Source of the DNA: Vallitalea sp.
GTDB taxonomy: Bacteria > Bacillota > Clostridia > Lachnospirales > Vallitaleaceae
Direction of reading: 5' to 3'
Assembly: GCA_025210515.1 (NCBI GenBank)
Contig: JAOARM010000042.1
Span: forward strand, 184,543-248,542
DNA: 64,000 nucleotides
Shown: positions 45,422 to 54,949 of the stretch, piece by piece
Position numbering within the stretch: the stretch's first letter is position 1
Layout of the letters: every line of letters starts with the position of its first letter
Translations under genes and position numbers: made by a program
Notes under the pieces: generated by a model
What the model was told of the DNA's origin: nothing
Databases searched by the model: none
The model's input: the letters and a program-made list of their open reading frames with translations, nothing else

Positions 45422-46170
45422 TTTGTAATTTGTATAGTTTCAGCTAAACACATAACACCTTCAGGTATATTTAACTGTCCATTATCATTAAGTTTGTATT
45501 CTTTACCATCTATTTTGAAAACAGAATCTGTTGTATACCCTTCTTCAAAATAATTAGTGTGATTTAACGCAAATCTATGAGCCTCTGATTGACGTTTTGA
45601 ATATATTTTACCATCTTCTAATAAGCAAAATTCATTGCTTTTATCATTGTTTTTTATAGTGAAAAATCCGGGTTTAATCCCAGCACTTGATAGCATTGTT
45701 TTTATTTCGGTGTTTGAGTAAGATAACCGAACTAGCAAAGCACTAGAATCCATAGAAAGATAAGTAAAGAACTTTTCAATTTTATCTATCTCAGCGTAAG
45801 TGGATGGTGAGAGTGAACCACTTTCAATTTCTAATTCTTTATAAGGCATCGTGACATGTCCAAAGGTATCTGTAGTAAGAATAGCCCTTGTTCCATTGAC
45901 ATTTAAATCATAGTAAGTATTATTTTTGAAACTAAGAGTATTGTCAACTGCTTTTAAAGAGCCGATTTCACTACTATTAATATTGGTAATAGAAGTTAAT
46001 CTATTATGAGCTTCACTCAACTGTCTAGCAATATGAGAGATAGCTATAGTATCTTTTGTATAATTGTTATATTCATTATAAGAAAAATTAGTTGTATTAC
46101 GATAAGATGTTTTTTGTAATTTATTTATTGAGTTAGAATTTAATAAGCTATATATATGGTTTAATCTAAA
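45418..46170 (-). CDS. Hypothetical protein ORF without a visible start codon
   Basis: The frame is open from a stop at 46231-46233 and runs to 45418. A strong ribosome site AAAGGAGG (46178-46185) lies 7 bases before a TTT codon (46168-46170), after which the frame reads RLNHIYSLLNSNSINKLQ and continues in normal codon usage. There is no ATG, GTG or TTG in frame until TTG at 46020, which has no ribosome site. If started there it is 200 aa. The protein has Asn/Thr/Ser-rich N-terminal repeats and a C-terminal beta domain (YTTDSVFKIDGKEYKLNDNG). No family recognised. It may be a gene with a mutated start. Confidence 0.55.
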   Translation of the reverse strand, partial: FRLNHIYSLLNSNSINKLQKTSYRNTTNFSYNEYNNYTKDTIAISHIARQLSEAHNRLTSITNINSSEIGSLKAVDNTLSFKNNTYYDLNVNGTRAILTTDTFGHVTMPYKELEIESGSLSPSTYAEIDKIEKFFTYLSMDSSALLVRLSYSNTEIKTMLSSAGIKPGFFTIKNNDKSNEFCLLEDGKIYSKRQSEAHRFALNHTNYFEEGYTTDSVFKIDGKEYKLNDNGQLNIPEGVMCLAETIQITK

Positions 46171-46380
46171 AGTGAGACCTCCTTTCTCAGCAACATATAT
46201 TATGAGGTGCAGATTTATAGTTATATTATATTAATTTTTTGGTAGCACAGGATATACATAGTAGAAATGAATTATACTATATTACACCTCGTATAATATA
46301 TCGAATCTTTTTTGAAAATCATTAGACAAAAACATACGGAATTAATCTGAATATTAAACCATATTAGCAATAAAGGCTAA

Positions 46381-46445
46381 ACTTGATATGAGATATAGTA
46401 TATATCAAGTTGACGACATTGGACGTACGTACGTCAGCCATAGAT
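46381..46445. repeat. Adjacent inverted repeat and 14-bp palindrome
   Basis: ACTTGATAT...ATATCAAGT forms a hairpin (46381-46410), and GACGTACGTACGTC (46432-46445) is a perfect palindrome. Both lie in the 436-bp gap upstream of the lipoprotein gene; nothing else is recognised there. They could be a protein-binding site. Confidence 0.45.
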
Positions 46446-46606
46446 GGAAGAGTGAAAGTTGTACGTTATTGTTGCAATCTTATACAATAATATTGTACAA
46501 TTACACTTATAATATGTAAAATAGAATCTGTACTGGTAACAAGAAAATTAGGAATAGGTTATGTAATGAGTGGTTGGTGCCAGATACCAAGGAAAGAAGA
46601 GGTCAT

Positions 46607-48022
46607 ATGAAAAGAATAATTTGGAGTATTTTAATTGTTGGTTGTTTAGTTGCATGTAATAATTCAAGTATAAGTGATAATCAGAGAAGTAATGATTCAG
46701 AAATTAGTAATAACAGTGGTAGCAGTGATGATAGTACCAATTCTAGTAATGAGGATATTGCCGAGACGACAACATCATCTGTATCAGATTTAGGATATGG
46801 TGAGCCTGTTCATCATGAGCAAAAAAATGACTATAGTGTCGCTTTCTTTAAAAAAGACATTGATTTAGATTATGATTACGATTCCTTTGTAATCTATGAT
46901 GAAAGTTATGAAGTGGTATTTGAGTCTGATAAACAACTAAATGAGTTTTATGGGCTTAGACATAAGGATTTAGGATTAATGGTTGATGAAATTAAGTCTG
47001 ATACTCAGTTGTTATATGTTTTTAAAAGAAGACCTTCTGCCAGCTCTTATGGTCAAACCTTAATTTTATGTGATAGTGGAGAAGGCTTTGAAGTGGTATT
47101 TATGGAAGAGTCAGATATAAGTGAGTGGAGTGACTACAATAAAGATGGATATCTTGACTTTTTTGCGTATACATTAACGGGAGGGCAAACTTCTTTAGAT
47201 GAAGGTTTTGGAGAGGTTTTTATATTTGATGATAATGCTTCATATATTTCTTCTAAATACTTTACAAGAGAATTTTATGCTAATGAAGTTAAAGTCAAAA
47301 AGGATTTATGGAATCAAGATCCCAGTTATAGAAATTTTGATGATTTATGTCATGCTATGGCTCTAAATGGAGAAGTTGATCCACTAGCTATCTTATTAGA
47401 AGAAAATAAAGAAATGTATAGCCATTTAGATCAGAATGATGCAGATGTTTTTCTGACCAACTATGCTTTGAAAGGGGAAATGCTAGCAGAAGAATATCAG
47501 GCAAGATGGGCAACATATAATCAGCAAGTAACAGAATCACCCATGTTGGTTCCAAAGGAGCATAGACAATTATATAACCAAATAGTGAGTATGGATGTTA
47601 TGGATATAGATGGATTATTGGATTTGTTTAACGTAGAGTTTGAGACCGTAGAATATACTTTTTTAAATGAGCATATTAGTGGAGATATTTTTATTACAGA
47701 AAATCTATTAGATGAAGGATATCCATTTTACATGCGAATTGGTGGCATCTTAAATGGATTCAAAGTATTTTTTGGAAAACCAATTATAGTTGATGTTGAT
47801 GATATAAAGCGAATAATGGTTTATTCAATAGGAGGAACTGATTATTTAAGTCTTTATGATAAGAATAATCAGCTGAAAGCTAATTATCATGTTCAAGGAA
47901 TTGTTTATAGTTCCATTGAGTTGAATATGGTTGATGAAGAACAGATAATTACTTTCGACCGAATATTTAGAGATGGTACAAAAATGAATACTACATTAAA
48001 ATTTAAAGATGGTAGGCTTTAA
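46607..48022 (+). CDS. Lipoprotein of unknown function
   Basis: 471 aa from the ATG at 46607 (the longer frame from 46574 lacks a signal). Lipobox LVAC at about residue 18, then a Ser/Asn/Asp-rich linker to ~residue 55. The mature part has a Ca2+-type DYNKDGYLDFF motif, as in FG-GAP/VCBS or EF-hand-like loops, and a second beta domain near the C-terminus (VYSIGGTDYLSLYDKNNQL). No family recognised. Single gene, convergent with a polytopic membrane protein. Confidence 0.7.
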   Translation: MKRIIWSILIVGCLVACNNSSISDNQRSNDSEISNNSGSSDDSTNSSNEDIAETTTSSVSDLGYGEPVHHEQKNDYSVAFFKKDIDLDYDYDSFVIYDESYEVVFESDKQLNEFYGLRHKDLGLMVDEIKSDTQLLYVFKRRPSASSYGQTLILCDSGEGFEVVFMEESDISEWSDYNKDGYLDFFAYTLTGGQTSLDEGFGEVFIFDDNASYISSKYFTREFYANEVKVKKDLWNQDPSYRNFDDLCHAMALNGEVDPLAILLEENKEMYSHLDQNDADVFLTNYALKGEMLAEEYQARWATYNQQVTESPMLVPKEHRQLYNQIVSMDVMDIDGLLDLFNVEFETVEYTFLNEHISGDIFITENLLDEGYPFYMRIGGILNGFKVFFGKPIIVDVDDIKRIMVYSIGGTDYLSLYDKNNQLKANYHVQGIVYSSIELNMVDEEQIITFDRIFRDGTKMNTTLKFKDGRL

Positions 48023-48054
48023 AAAAAAGGGAGAGAATACTATCTCCCTTTTTT
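48023..48054. terminator. Bidirectional terminator
   Basis: AAAAAAGGGAGA / TCTCCCTTTTTT with an 8-nt loop. It overlaps the last codons of the opposing gene. Confidence 0.85.
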
Positions 48055-49194
48055 GATTTTTTTGATAATATTACCGATATTGGCAAAGAAGAATAAGGAT
48101 GCAAAGATAAGAATATAAATAATTAAGGTTTGTACTTGGTGATTTTGGTTATTCATAAAATCTTCAAATCCATTGATGGTCTTTGTATCATCCATCATTC
48201 TCCCCAAAATGGAAATACCGATAAAAATATAACTGAATCCCAGATAGATTTTCGTCAATATATGTATTTTCTTTCCAGGTTTACGCTTGAGGATTTGTTT
48301 GGTAGTAATAAATAGGATTAAAGCACAAACTGTTAATAATATCAATGATACGGTGAACTCATCCTTGCCTAGGTCAAGTATAACAACATTAGTAAACAGA
48401 GATGCGATAAAAAGAAATACATATAGAATGATACGATATAGTTTATAAACAGTTGATTTAGGTGTTATTTTTACACCCTTCAATATATACATTGGAGTTA
48501 ATCCACCATTTTTATAAATTACAGGAATATTAGATAAAAAGAAAGTTGCCATTTTAGTGAAAGCTAACGACAAGTACGGCATAATTAATAAGCCTAAAAT
48601 TTCGTATACAACAACCAAAAATGAAACAAAAGGCAAGAAGAGCCTAAAATCAATAAGAATTCGTGCGATTATGTGGATAATACCTAGTAATATTAACATA
48701 ACTATGAAAATTATGCTGGAGGAGTGAAGGAGAGTAGTAGTAAATCTTGTATAATTTTTGTTCCATATAAGTAATATCTCCATCAAACCTAAAATGATTG
48801 AAATAATCATAACAATTATTACTATGTCAGGAATAGATGTGTATTTTTCATCTTCTAATTTAAGTAATACAAAAGGAATCCAAATATATGCCGAAATCAA
48901 TGTTGAAAGTGATGCCGTTATTAAAGCAATACCCCATAACTTTTTTTGTAACCATGGGATCAAGAAAAGTATGAATGAGATTACAGATATCATTAAATAT
49001 TGTCTCATGAAATAGGATACATCTCCCCAAATGGGTTGAAACCATCCATTATCTAGGTTGTTATCGATGGCAATAATTAGAACAATGCATCCTATAAAAC
49101 CAAGTATACTTCCGCCAAGATATATTGACAATAGAGTGTCAAATGTTTCAATTTGCTGAAATAGTTTTATATTGATTCGTTTGTTTTTGTTCAT
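48040..49194 (-). CDS. Polytopic membrane protein of unknown function
   Basis: 384 aa, ATG after AGAGGAG. About ten hydrophobic segments spread along the whole protein (LGFIGCIVLIIAI, MISVISFILFLIPW, IVIIVMIISIILGLMEILLI, VSLILLTVCALILFITT, TLIIYILIFASLFFFANI). No conserved motif I can name. Its promoter carries a perfect inverted repeat around the -10, so it is probably tightly controlled. Confidence 0.7.
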   Translation of the reverse strand: MNKNKRINIKLFQQIETFDTLLSIYLGGSILGFIGCIVLIIAIDNNLDNGWFQPIWGDVSYFMRQYLMISVISFILFLIPWLQKKLWGIALITASLSTLISAYIWIPFVLLKLEDEKYTSIPDIVIIVMIISIILGLMEILLIWNKNYTRFTTTLLHSSSIIFIVMLILLGIIHIIARILIDFRLFLPFVSFLVVVYEILGLLIMPYLSLAFTKMATFFLSNIPVIYKNGGLTPMYILKGVKITPKSTVYKLYRIILYVFLFIASLFTNVVILDLGKDEFTVSLILLTVCALILFITTKQILKRKPGKKIHILTKIYLGFSYIFIGISILGRMMDDTKTINGFEDFMNNQNHQVQTLIIYILIFASLFFFANIGNIIKKIKKGR

Positions 49195-49233
49195 TGTTTT
49201 TCTCCTCTGAAATCTATGTATGTATTTTGTTAA

Positions 49234-49270
49234 CTACCATAATTATATATGGTAGATTATGGTTAGTCAA
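49234..49270 (-). promoter_or_regulatory. Promoter with operator centred on the -10 box
   Basis: On the minus strand TTGACT (49265-49270), 17-nt spacer, TATAAT (49242-49247). The -10 is exactly the spacer of a perfect inverted repeat CTACCATA-N6-TATGGTAG (49234-49255). A dimeric repressor bound here would occlude RNA polymerase. No regulator gene is adjacent. Confidence 0.8.
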
Positions 49271-49491
49271 TTCATATCACATATTGTCGTTTCTTGTCCT
49301 TTTTTGGTTTCGTTTGTTTTCTTAGCAAACATCTCCTTATGTTATAATTCTTACAATAATGTAAGATTAAATGAATATTTGTAAGTTAAATATATGGCTA
49401 AAGCTGTATATTTTTTTTATAATGGTTACAGATAAAAGATATTAAATAATTGTTATAACAGTTGAATTAGAATAATTTGGAGGATAATTAT

Positions 49492-50256
49492 ATGAATCAA
49501 ATAATAAAGGTTAACAATGTAACCAAAATATATGGAACAAAACTAAATAAGACAACAGCACTAACAAATATTAATTTTGAGATAAGTAAAGGAGAATTTG
49601 TAGGGATAATGGGGCCATCTGGATCTGGTAAAAGTACACTTCTAAATGTTATATCGACAATTGATAAAACAACAAGTGGTAATATTTCATATGAAGGTAA
49701 AGATATCACTACGTTAAAACAAAATGAGTTATCTGATTTTAGAAGAAATGAATTAGGTTTTATTTTTCAAGATTTTAATTTGCTAGATACATTGACAGTA
49801 GAAGAAAATATAATTCTTCCATTAGCAATATCAAGAATTAATATAAAAGAAATTAACAAGAGATTATTAGAAGTGACTAATATACTTGGTATCAATGATA
49901 TATTAAAGAAATTTCCTTATGAAATATCTGGAGGACAAAAACAAAGAACTGCCGCCGCAAGAGCTATAATTAATAATCCCAAATTAGTATTAGCAGATGA
50001 ACCAACTGGTGCTCTTGACTCCAAGGCTTCTGCTGGATTGTTAAGCTGTATGAAAAAACTTAATAAAGATTATAATAGCACAATACTCATGGTAACTCAT
50101 GATGCTTTCGCTGCAAGTTATTGTGACAGAATTTTATTTATTAAAGATGGTAATATATATTCAGAACTTGTTAGTAATGGTGTAAGAAAAGAGTTTTATA
50201 ATAAAATTATAGATGTGCTTGCAATGATGGGGGGAGACCTTAATGACGTATTATAA
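49492..50256 (+). CDS. BceA-type ABC transporter ATP-binding protein
   Basis: 254 aa from the ATG at 49492, eight bases after GGAGG. Walker A GPSGSGKST, Q-loop FIFQDFNLLDT, signature ISGGQKQRTAAARAI, Walker B LVLADEPTGALD and switch VTHDAF are all present, as in the MacB/BceA family. It overlaps the permease gene by 14 bp. BceAB transporters remove or sense cell-wall-active peptides; the substrate here is not known. Confidence 0.88.
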   Translation: MNQIIKVNNVTKIYGTKLNKTTALTNINFEISKGEFVGIMGPSGSGKSTLLNVISTIDKTTSGNISYEGKDITTLKQNELSDFRRNELGFIFQDFNLLDTLTVEENIILPLAISRINIKEINKRLLEVTNILGINDILKKFPYEISGGQKQRTAAARAIINNPKLVLADEPTGALDSKASAGLLSCMKKLNKDYNSTILMVTHDAFAASYCDRILFIKDGNIYSELVSNGVRKEFYNKIIDVLAMMGGDLNDVL

Positions 50257-52171
50257 TATTATATTTAATAATATGAAAAGAAATTTTAAGAATTATTATT
50301 TGTACATTATGTCAACGGTATTTAGCGTTGTTATATATTATTTATTTAGCTCAATTAAATATAATCAGCAAGTTTTAGGAGCTGTTCATACTTCTACTAA
50401 AGCAACAGGTGTTTTTAATGCCACAAGCTATATTGTATTGCTATTTTCAATGGTATTTATATGGTATTCTAACGCATTTTTCATTAAAAATAGAAAAAAA
50501 GAGATTGCTCTTTATTCACTTATGGGATTAAAAAAGAAGAAAATAGGTCGAATGATTCTAGTGGAAAATATAGTTGTGGCAATAATTTCTTTAGTTATTG
50601 GAATAATAATTGGAACATTATTTTCTAAGCTATTTGTAATGATTATTTTACGATTAATGAATGAGTTTATATACGTTAAGTTCATGTTTTCTCTAAAAGC
50701 AGCTAAAGATACAATAATATTTTTTATAATAATATTTTTGATTTCTTCTATTCATAGCTATTGGATTATATATAAAGTCAAGCTTATTGAGTTATTTATT
50801 TCTTCTAAAAAAAGAGAAAAGACTATAAAAAATAGACCAATTATTGCAGTAATTTCATTAGCATTAATCATTTATGGCTATTATTTATCTCAGAATATGC
50901 TAAATGAAATGTTTTTAGCTAATGTATTTATTGTACTTGCAACAGTAATCGCAGGTACGTATGGTTTATTTTCAACTTTTCTAGTGTTCTTATTGAAACA
51001 GTTAAAGAGAAGAAAAAAGATATATTATAAAGGGAATAATTTATTAGCAATATCTAATGTAGCTTATAGAATTAAAAGCCATACGATGATACTAGCTACA
51101 ATTGCAGTATTAAGTGCATCAACTATAGCTTCATTGGGTAGTGTGGATAGTTTCTATTATGATTTTAAAACTAACGAAAAAGAATTATATCCTTATTCAT
51201 ATATTTATGAGAATAAAGGTGAGGAACTTAATAATAAGGTTATTGAAGCAATACAGAATAATGAAGATAATAAATTGTTAGGTAGTAATGTTATTAATAG
51301 GGCAGAAATTGAAGCAAAATTAAATTATAATTTTAAAGATAACTTTGTTAATGAATATTTTGGGTCTTTAAGAAAATATGATATTATATCTAATTCAAAG
51401 TATAATGAAATCATGAAAGTAAGAGGCTTAAATAACGAAGTAACTTTAGGAGATAATGAGTGTGCTTTAACATTTTCTACAACCACATATTTTAATCTTA
51501 ACAAGGCTAAGGGTAATACTATAGATTTGGTTATGGGTAATGAAGAAAAAAGAGAACTCTATATTGCCAAGGTGTATAAACAGTCTATGTTTAGGCTTCA
51601 CTATGATAATTCCTACATTGTTGTGAGTGATAATTTGTATAATGAAGCAGTTAAAAATGGAGCAAGAATTAGTAGTATTGTGGGAATAAAAGTATCTAAT
51701 CAACTATATAGTAAGAAGCTCACTGATAAAATAATAGATATAGTTCCAGAAAATGCAAGTTTACAAACGTTCTATTATCATTTTAAGAATTCAAATGAGA
51801 CAATTGTGTTATTATTATTCTCAGCCTTTTTTATTGGAATAGTATTTCTTATTTCCACTGGAAGCATTATATATTTTAAACTTATAACAGAGGCTAATGA
51901 TGAAAAAGAAAGATATAAAATTCTAAGTAAAATTGGAGTAAGCAAGAAGGATATTACAAAATCTGTTAGGAAGCAAATTCTTTTAATCTTTGTACTGCCT
52001 TTTATAGTTTCTCTAGTTCATTCATCTTTTGCATTAAGTGCGTTTAATAAATTATTTAATGCAAAGATATTAACACCTGTTATATTAACTATGGTTGGAT
52101 ATGGAATTGTGTATTTTATATATTACTATTTAACTGTGAAATATTATAAGAGAATTATTATGGAAAAATAA
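50243..52171 (+). CDS. BceB-type FtsX-like permease
   Basis: 642 aa. Layout of BceB: one N-terminal helix (YYLYIMSTVFSVVIYYLF), a second and third pair around residues 55-165 with KNRKKEIALYSLMGLKKKKIGRM, a central block of helices, a large extracytoplasmic domain (~residues 310-510), then three C-terminal helices. BceB proteins normally pair with a BceRS two-component system, which is not encoded next to it; the nearest kinase is the YesM-type at 57.7 kb. Confidence 0.85.
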   Translation: MTYYNIIFNNMKRNFKNYYLYIMSTVFSVVIYYLFSSIKYNQQVLGAVHTSTKATGVFNATSYIVLLFSMVFIWYSNAFFIKNRKKEIALYSLMGLKKKKIGRMILVENIVVAIISLVIGIIIGTLFSKLFVMIILRLMNEFIYVKFMFSLKAAKDTIIFFIIIFLISSIHSYWIIYKVKLIELFISSKKREKTIKNRPIIAVISLALIIYGYYLSQNMLNEMFLANVFIVLATVIAGTYGLFSTFLVFLLKQLKRRKKIYYKGNNLLAISNVAYRIKSHTMILATIAVLSASTIASLGSVDSFYYDFKTNEKELYPYSYIYENKGEELNNKVIEAIQNNEDNKLLGSNVINRAEIEAKLNYNFKDNFVNEYFGSLRKYDIISNSKYNEIMKVRGLNNEVTLGDNECALTFSTTTYFNLNKAKGNTIDLVMGNEEKRELYIAKVYKQSMFRLHYDNSYIVVSDNLYNEAVKNGARISSIVGIKVSNQLYSKKLTDKIIDIVPENASLQTFYYHFKNSNETIVLLLFSAFFIGIVFLISTGSIIYFKLITEANDEKERYKILSKIGVSKKDITKSVRKQILLIFVLPFIVSLVHSSFALSAFNKLFNAKILTPVILTMVGYGIVYFIYYYLTVKYYKRIIMEK

Positions 52172-52179
52172 TATTATAT

Positions 52180-52220
52180 ATAGCCATGTGGAATATGACT
52201 TATTCTAGGTGGCTATTTTT
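52180..52220 (+). terminator. Intrinsic terminator
   Basis: ATAGCCA / TGGCTAT followed by TTTTT, after the BceAB pair. Confidence 0.7.
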
Positions 52221-52254
52221 GGTAGATGTTTTGTTAAATTGAATGGGGGTTTCC

Positions 52255-52362
52255 GCGTAGGTTATATAGGGTAATATTACGTCAGCTGGTTAATCGTCCT
52301 GATTAAAACAGCTGACCTCGCCGTCCTGGCTCGTGCTCCATATTACCCTATACAACCTACGC
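52255..52362. repeat. Cloverleaf inverted repeat, copy D (GC-richer)
   Basis: Outer 23-nt arms 52255-52277 and 52340-52362 match at 22 of 23 (a G-U pair in the minus-strand transcript). Inside are a long hairpin (GTCAGCTG...CAGCTGAC, loop GTCCT) and a short hairpin GCCGTCCTGGC. The order and loops parallel copies A and B (loop ATCCT; GCCATCTTGGC), although the stems are different in sequence. Confidence 0.8.
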
Positions 52363-52482
52363 TTGGCTCCTGAATTTTCTGTGAAAGATTCCTGAGAGGC
52401 ACTTTTCTAGTTTGATTTTCGTTGAATATCATGATATTCTATAAAATAGTAATTTAGAGAATATAAATGAGGTGTAATATAT

Positions 52483-54033
52483 ATGTTAAATGTGGAAAAG
52501 GTAAATCATGACTTTGGTGGTAGAACTATTTTAAGTGATGTATCTTTTAGACTTAAAAAAGGAGAACATGTTGCATTAGTAGGGCCAAATGGAGAAGGAA
52601 AGAGTACATTTCTGAAAATTATAACTAATAAATTAATGCCAGATGAAGGTGTTATTACATGGTCTCCAAAAGCGAAAGTTGGGTATCTGGATCAACATGC
52701 AGAACTTGAAAAAGGAAATACTATAAGAAATGTTTTGAAAGATGCTTTCAAAGAGATATTCCAAATGGAACAAACTATGATAGAAATATATGATCAGATG
52801 GCTAACTATTCAGAAGAGGAAATGGAAGTCAAATTACAAGAAGCGGCTGATATACAGACTACTCTTGATCATAGTGGGTTTTATATAATTGATGCAAAAA
52901 TCGAAGAGGTAGCTAACGGGTTAGGTCTTTCAGATATTGGACTTGATAAAGATGTAAGTGAGCTTAGTGGTGGACAAAGAACAAAAGTATTACTTACGAA
53001 GTTGTTGTTACAAAGACCTACTATATTATTACTAGATGAGCCAACTAACTTTTTGGATGAAAATCATATTGAGTGGTTAAAGAGGTATTTACAAGATTAT
53101 GAGAATAGCTTTATTCTTATTTCTCATGATATTCCTTTTATCAATAATGTGGCAAGTGTTATATATCATATAGAAAATGGAGAGTTCACTAGATATACAG
53201 GTAATTACGATGATTTTAAACGTATGTATGATGTTAAAAAACGCCAAGCTGAACAAGCATATGAAAAACAACAAAAAGAGATTGAGAAATTAGAAGATTT
53301 TATTGCTAGAAATAAAGCAAGAGTTGCTACAAGAGGTATGGCTAATAGTAGACAAAAGAAATTAGATAAAATGGAAAAAATAGAAAGAATTCGTGAAAAG
53401 CCAATGCCAAAATTTAATTTTAGATATGGAAGAGCTTCAGGTAAGATTATATTTGAAGCAAAAGATTTAGTTCTTGGATATGATGAGCCATTAACAAGTC
53501 CACTGAATATGCACCTTGAAAGAGGACAAAGAGTGGCATTAAAAGGAGTTAACGGATTAGGAAAGTCTACTTTATTAAAAACTTTACTTGGAATTATTAA
53601 ACCTTATTCTGGTGAAATTGTATTAGGTGACTATATAGAAGAAGGTTATTTCGAGCAAGAGTCTGATCCTAATAATTCAAGAACTGCTATTGATGAAGTA
53701 TGGAAGGATTATCCTGCTCTAACTAATTTTGAAGTTAGACAAGCTCTTGCAAAATGCGGACTGACTAATGAGCATATAACTAGTCAGATGAGAGTGTTAA
53801 GTGGTGGAGAAGCGGCTAAAGTAAGATTATGTAAGTTAATGTTAAAAGACATTAATTTATTAGTTCTAGATGAACCAACAAATCATTTAGACGTTATAGC
53901 AAAAGACGAATTAAAAAGAGCAATAAAAGAGTTCAAAGGAACGCTACTAATGGTATCTCATGAGCCAGAATTTTATATGGACATCGTGAATGAGGTTTGG
54001 AACTTAGAAGAATGGACAACTAAGATTATCTAG
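52483..54033 (+). CDS. ABC-F family ATPase
   Basis: 516 aa, ATG after TGAGGTG. Two ABC domains without membrane parts: Walker A GPNGEGKST and NGLGKST; signatures LSGGQRTKVLL and LSGGEAAKVRL; Walker B LLLDEPTNFLD and LVLDEPTNHLD. The linker between them (~residues 240-310, KRQAEQAYEKQQKEIEKLEDFIARNKA) is the charged helical arm that enters the ribosomal E site. Closest in layout to YkpA/YbiT-type ribosome factors. Confidence 0.93.
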   Translation: MLNVEKVNHDFGGRTILSDVSFRLKKGEHVALVGPNGEGKSTFLKIITNKLMPDEGVITWSPKAKVGYLDQHAELEKGNTIRNVLKDAFKEIFQMEQTMIEIYDQMANYSEEEMEVKLQEAADIQTTLDHSGFYIIDAKIEEVANGLGLSDIGLDKDVSELSGGQRTKVLLTKLLLQRPTILLLDEPTNFLDENHIEWLKRYLQDYENSFILISHDIPFINNVASVIYHIENGEFTRYTGNYDDFKRMYDVKKRQAEQAYEKQQKEIEKLEDFIARNKARVATRGMANSRQKKLDKMEKIERIREKPMPKFNFRYGRASGKIIFEAKDLVLGYDEPLTSPLNMHLERGQRVALKGVNGLGKSTLLKTLLGIIKPYSGEIVLGDYIEEGYFEQESDPNNSRTAIDEVWKDYPALTNFEVRQALAKCGLTNEHITSQMRVLSGGEAAKVRLCKLMLKDINLLVLDEPTNHLDVIAKDELKRAIKEFKGTLLMVSHEPEFYMDIVNEVWNLEEWTTKII

Positions 54034-54071
54034 TAAAAATTATTATATCTACAAAAATATGTCAAAAATAA

Positions 54072-54100
54072 TTGTAAAAACTTGAAAAGTTAGTTATAAT
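54072..54100 (+). promoter_or_regulatory. Promoter of the NifU-like/GGGtGRT operon
   Basis: TTGTAA (54072-54077), 17-nt spacer, TATAAT (54095-54100). A leader of about 140 nt follows with several small hairpins (for example TTGATAATTAATTATCAA near 54195-54212). Confidence 0.6.
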
Positions 54101-54243
54101 AAGTGAGGAAATCCCAAGAAATACCTTGGAGTATCTGTTTAACTTATTAAGATAATCTTATAGTTAAGCATTTATATAATTATAATAGTCGAATTGATAA
54201 TTAATTATCAATCGTCAATTCATTGAGAGAGGAAGAAGAGATT

Positions 54244-54936
54244 ATGAAGTACACTCATGAAGTAAAAAACATGTGTTGTGTTGCAAAAGGCCCTAACCAT
54301 GGTCCAGCACCAATTCCTCAAGAAGGAAAATGGGTACAAGCTAAAGAAGTAAAAGACATTTCAGGTCTTACACATGGAGTTGGTTGGTGTGCACCTCAAC
54401 AAGGTACATGTAAATTAACTTTAAATGTTAAAGATGGTATTATTCAAGAAGCTTTAGTTGAAACAATCGGATGTTCAGGAATGACACATTCAGCAGCAAT
54501 GGCATCAGAAATTTTACCTGGTAAAACAATTTTAGAAGCTCTTAACACAGACTTAGTTTGTGATGCTATTAACACAGCTATGAGAGAGTTGTTTTTACAA
54601 ATCGCTTACGGAAGAACTCAAACTGCATTCTCAGAAGATGGACTTCCAGTTGGAGCAGGTTTAGAAGATTTAGGAAAAGGTCTACGTTCTCAAGTAGGTA
54701 CTATGTACGGTACACTTGATAAAGGTCCTCGTTACCTTGAAATGGCTGAAGGATATGTAACTGAAATTGGTTTAGATGAAGATGACGAAATTATTGGTTA
54801 CAAGTTCATTCACTTTGGTAAAATGATGGATATGATCAAAACTGGTATGGAAGCAGCAGAAGCAATGGAAAAAGCTACTGGTACATACGGTAGATTCGCG
54901 GACGCTGTGAAGACAGTTGATCCAAGACACGAATAG
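54244..54936 (+). CDS. Iron-sulfur scaffold (NifU/IscU-like) partner of GGGtGRT protein
   Basis: 230 aa from the ATG at 54244. Conserved cysteines lie in KNMCCVAKGPNHGPAP, GVGWCAPQQGTCKL and ETIGCSGMTHSAAMASEIL; the last is close to the IscU helix around its third Cys. The protein is longer than IscU, with an added C-terminal region (YLEMAEGYVTEIGLDEDDEI). It is followed after 13 bp by the GGGtGRT gene, and the pair is conserved in Clostridia. The precise Fe-S client is unknown. Confidence 0.82.
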   Translation: MKYTHEVKNMCCVAKGPNHGPAPIPQEGKWVQAKEVKDISGLTHGVGWCAPQQGTCKLTLNVKDGIIQEALVETIGCSGMTHSAAMASEILPGKTILEALNTDLVCDAINTAMRELFLQIAYGRTQTAFSEDGLPVGAGLEDLGKGLRSQVGTMYGTLDKGPRYLEMAEGYVTEIGLDEDDEIIGYKFIHFGKMMDMIKTGMEAAEAMEKATGTYGRFADAVKTVDPRHE

Positions 54937-54949
54937 GAGGTTTGTAAAA

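Noticed and set aside
46157..46200. Upstream mini-ORF MLLRKEVSLLD on the minus strand overlapping the ribosome site of the start-less ORF
   Set aside because: It has no ribosome site of its own and contains the AAAGGAGG of the main frame; probably chance.
49492..52171. Complete BceRS-BceAB resistance module
   Set aside because: No BceRS-like two-component genes are adjacent; the only kinase and regulator in the window are YesM/YesN-type beside mglBAC.
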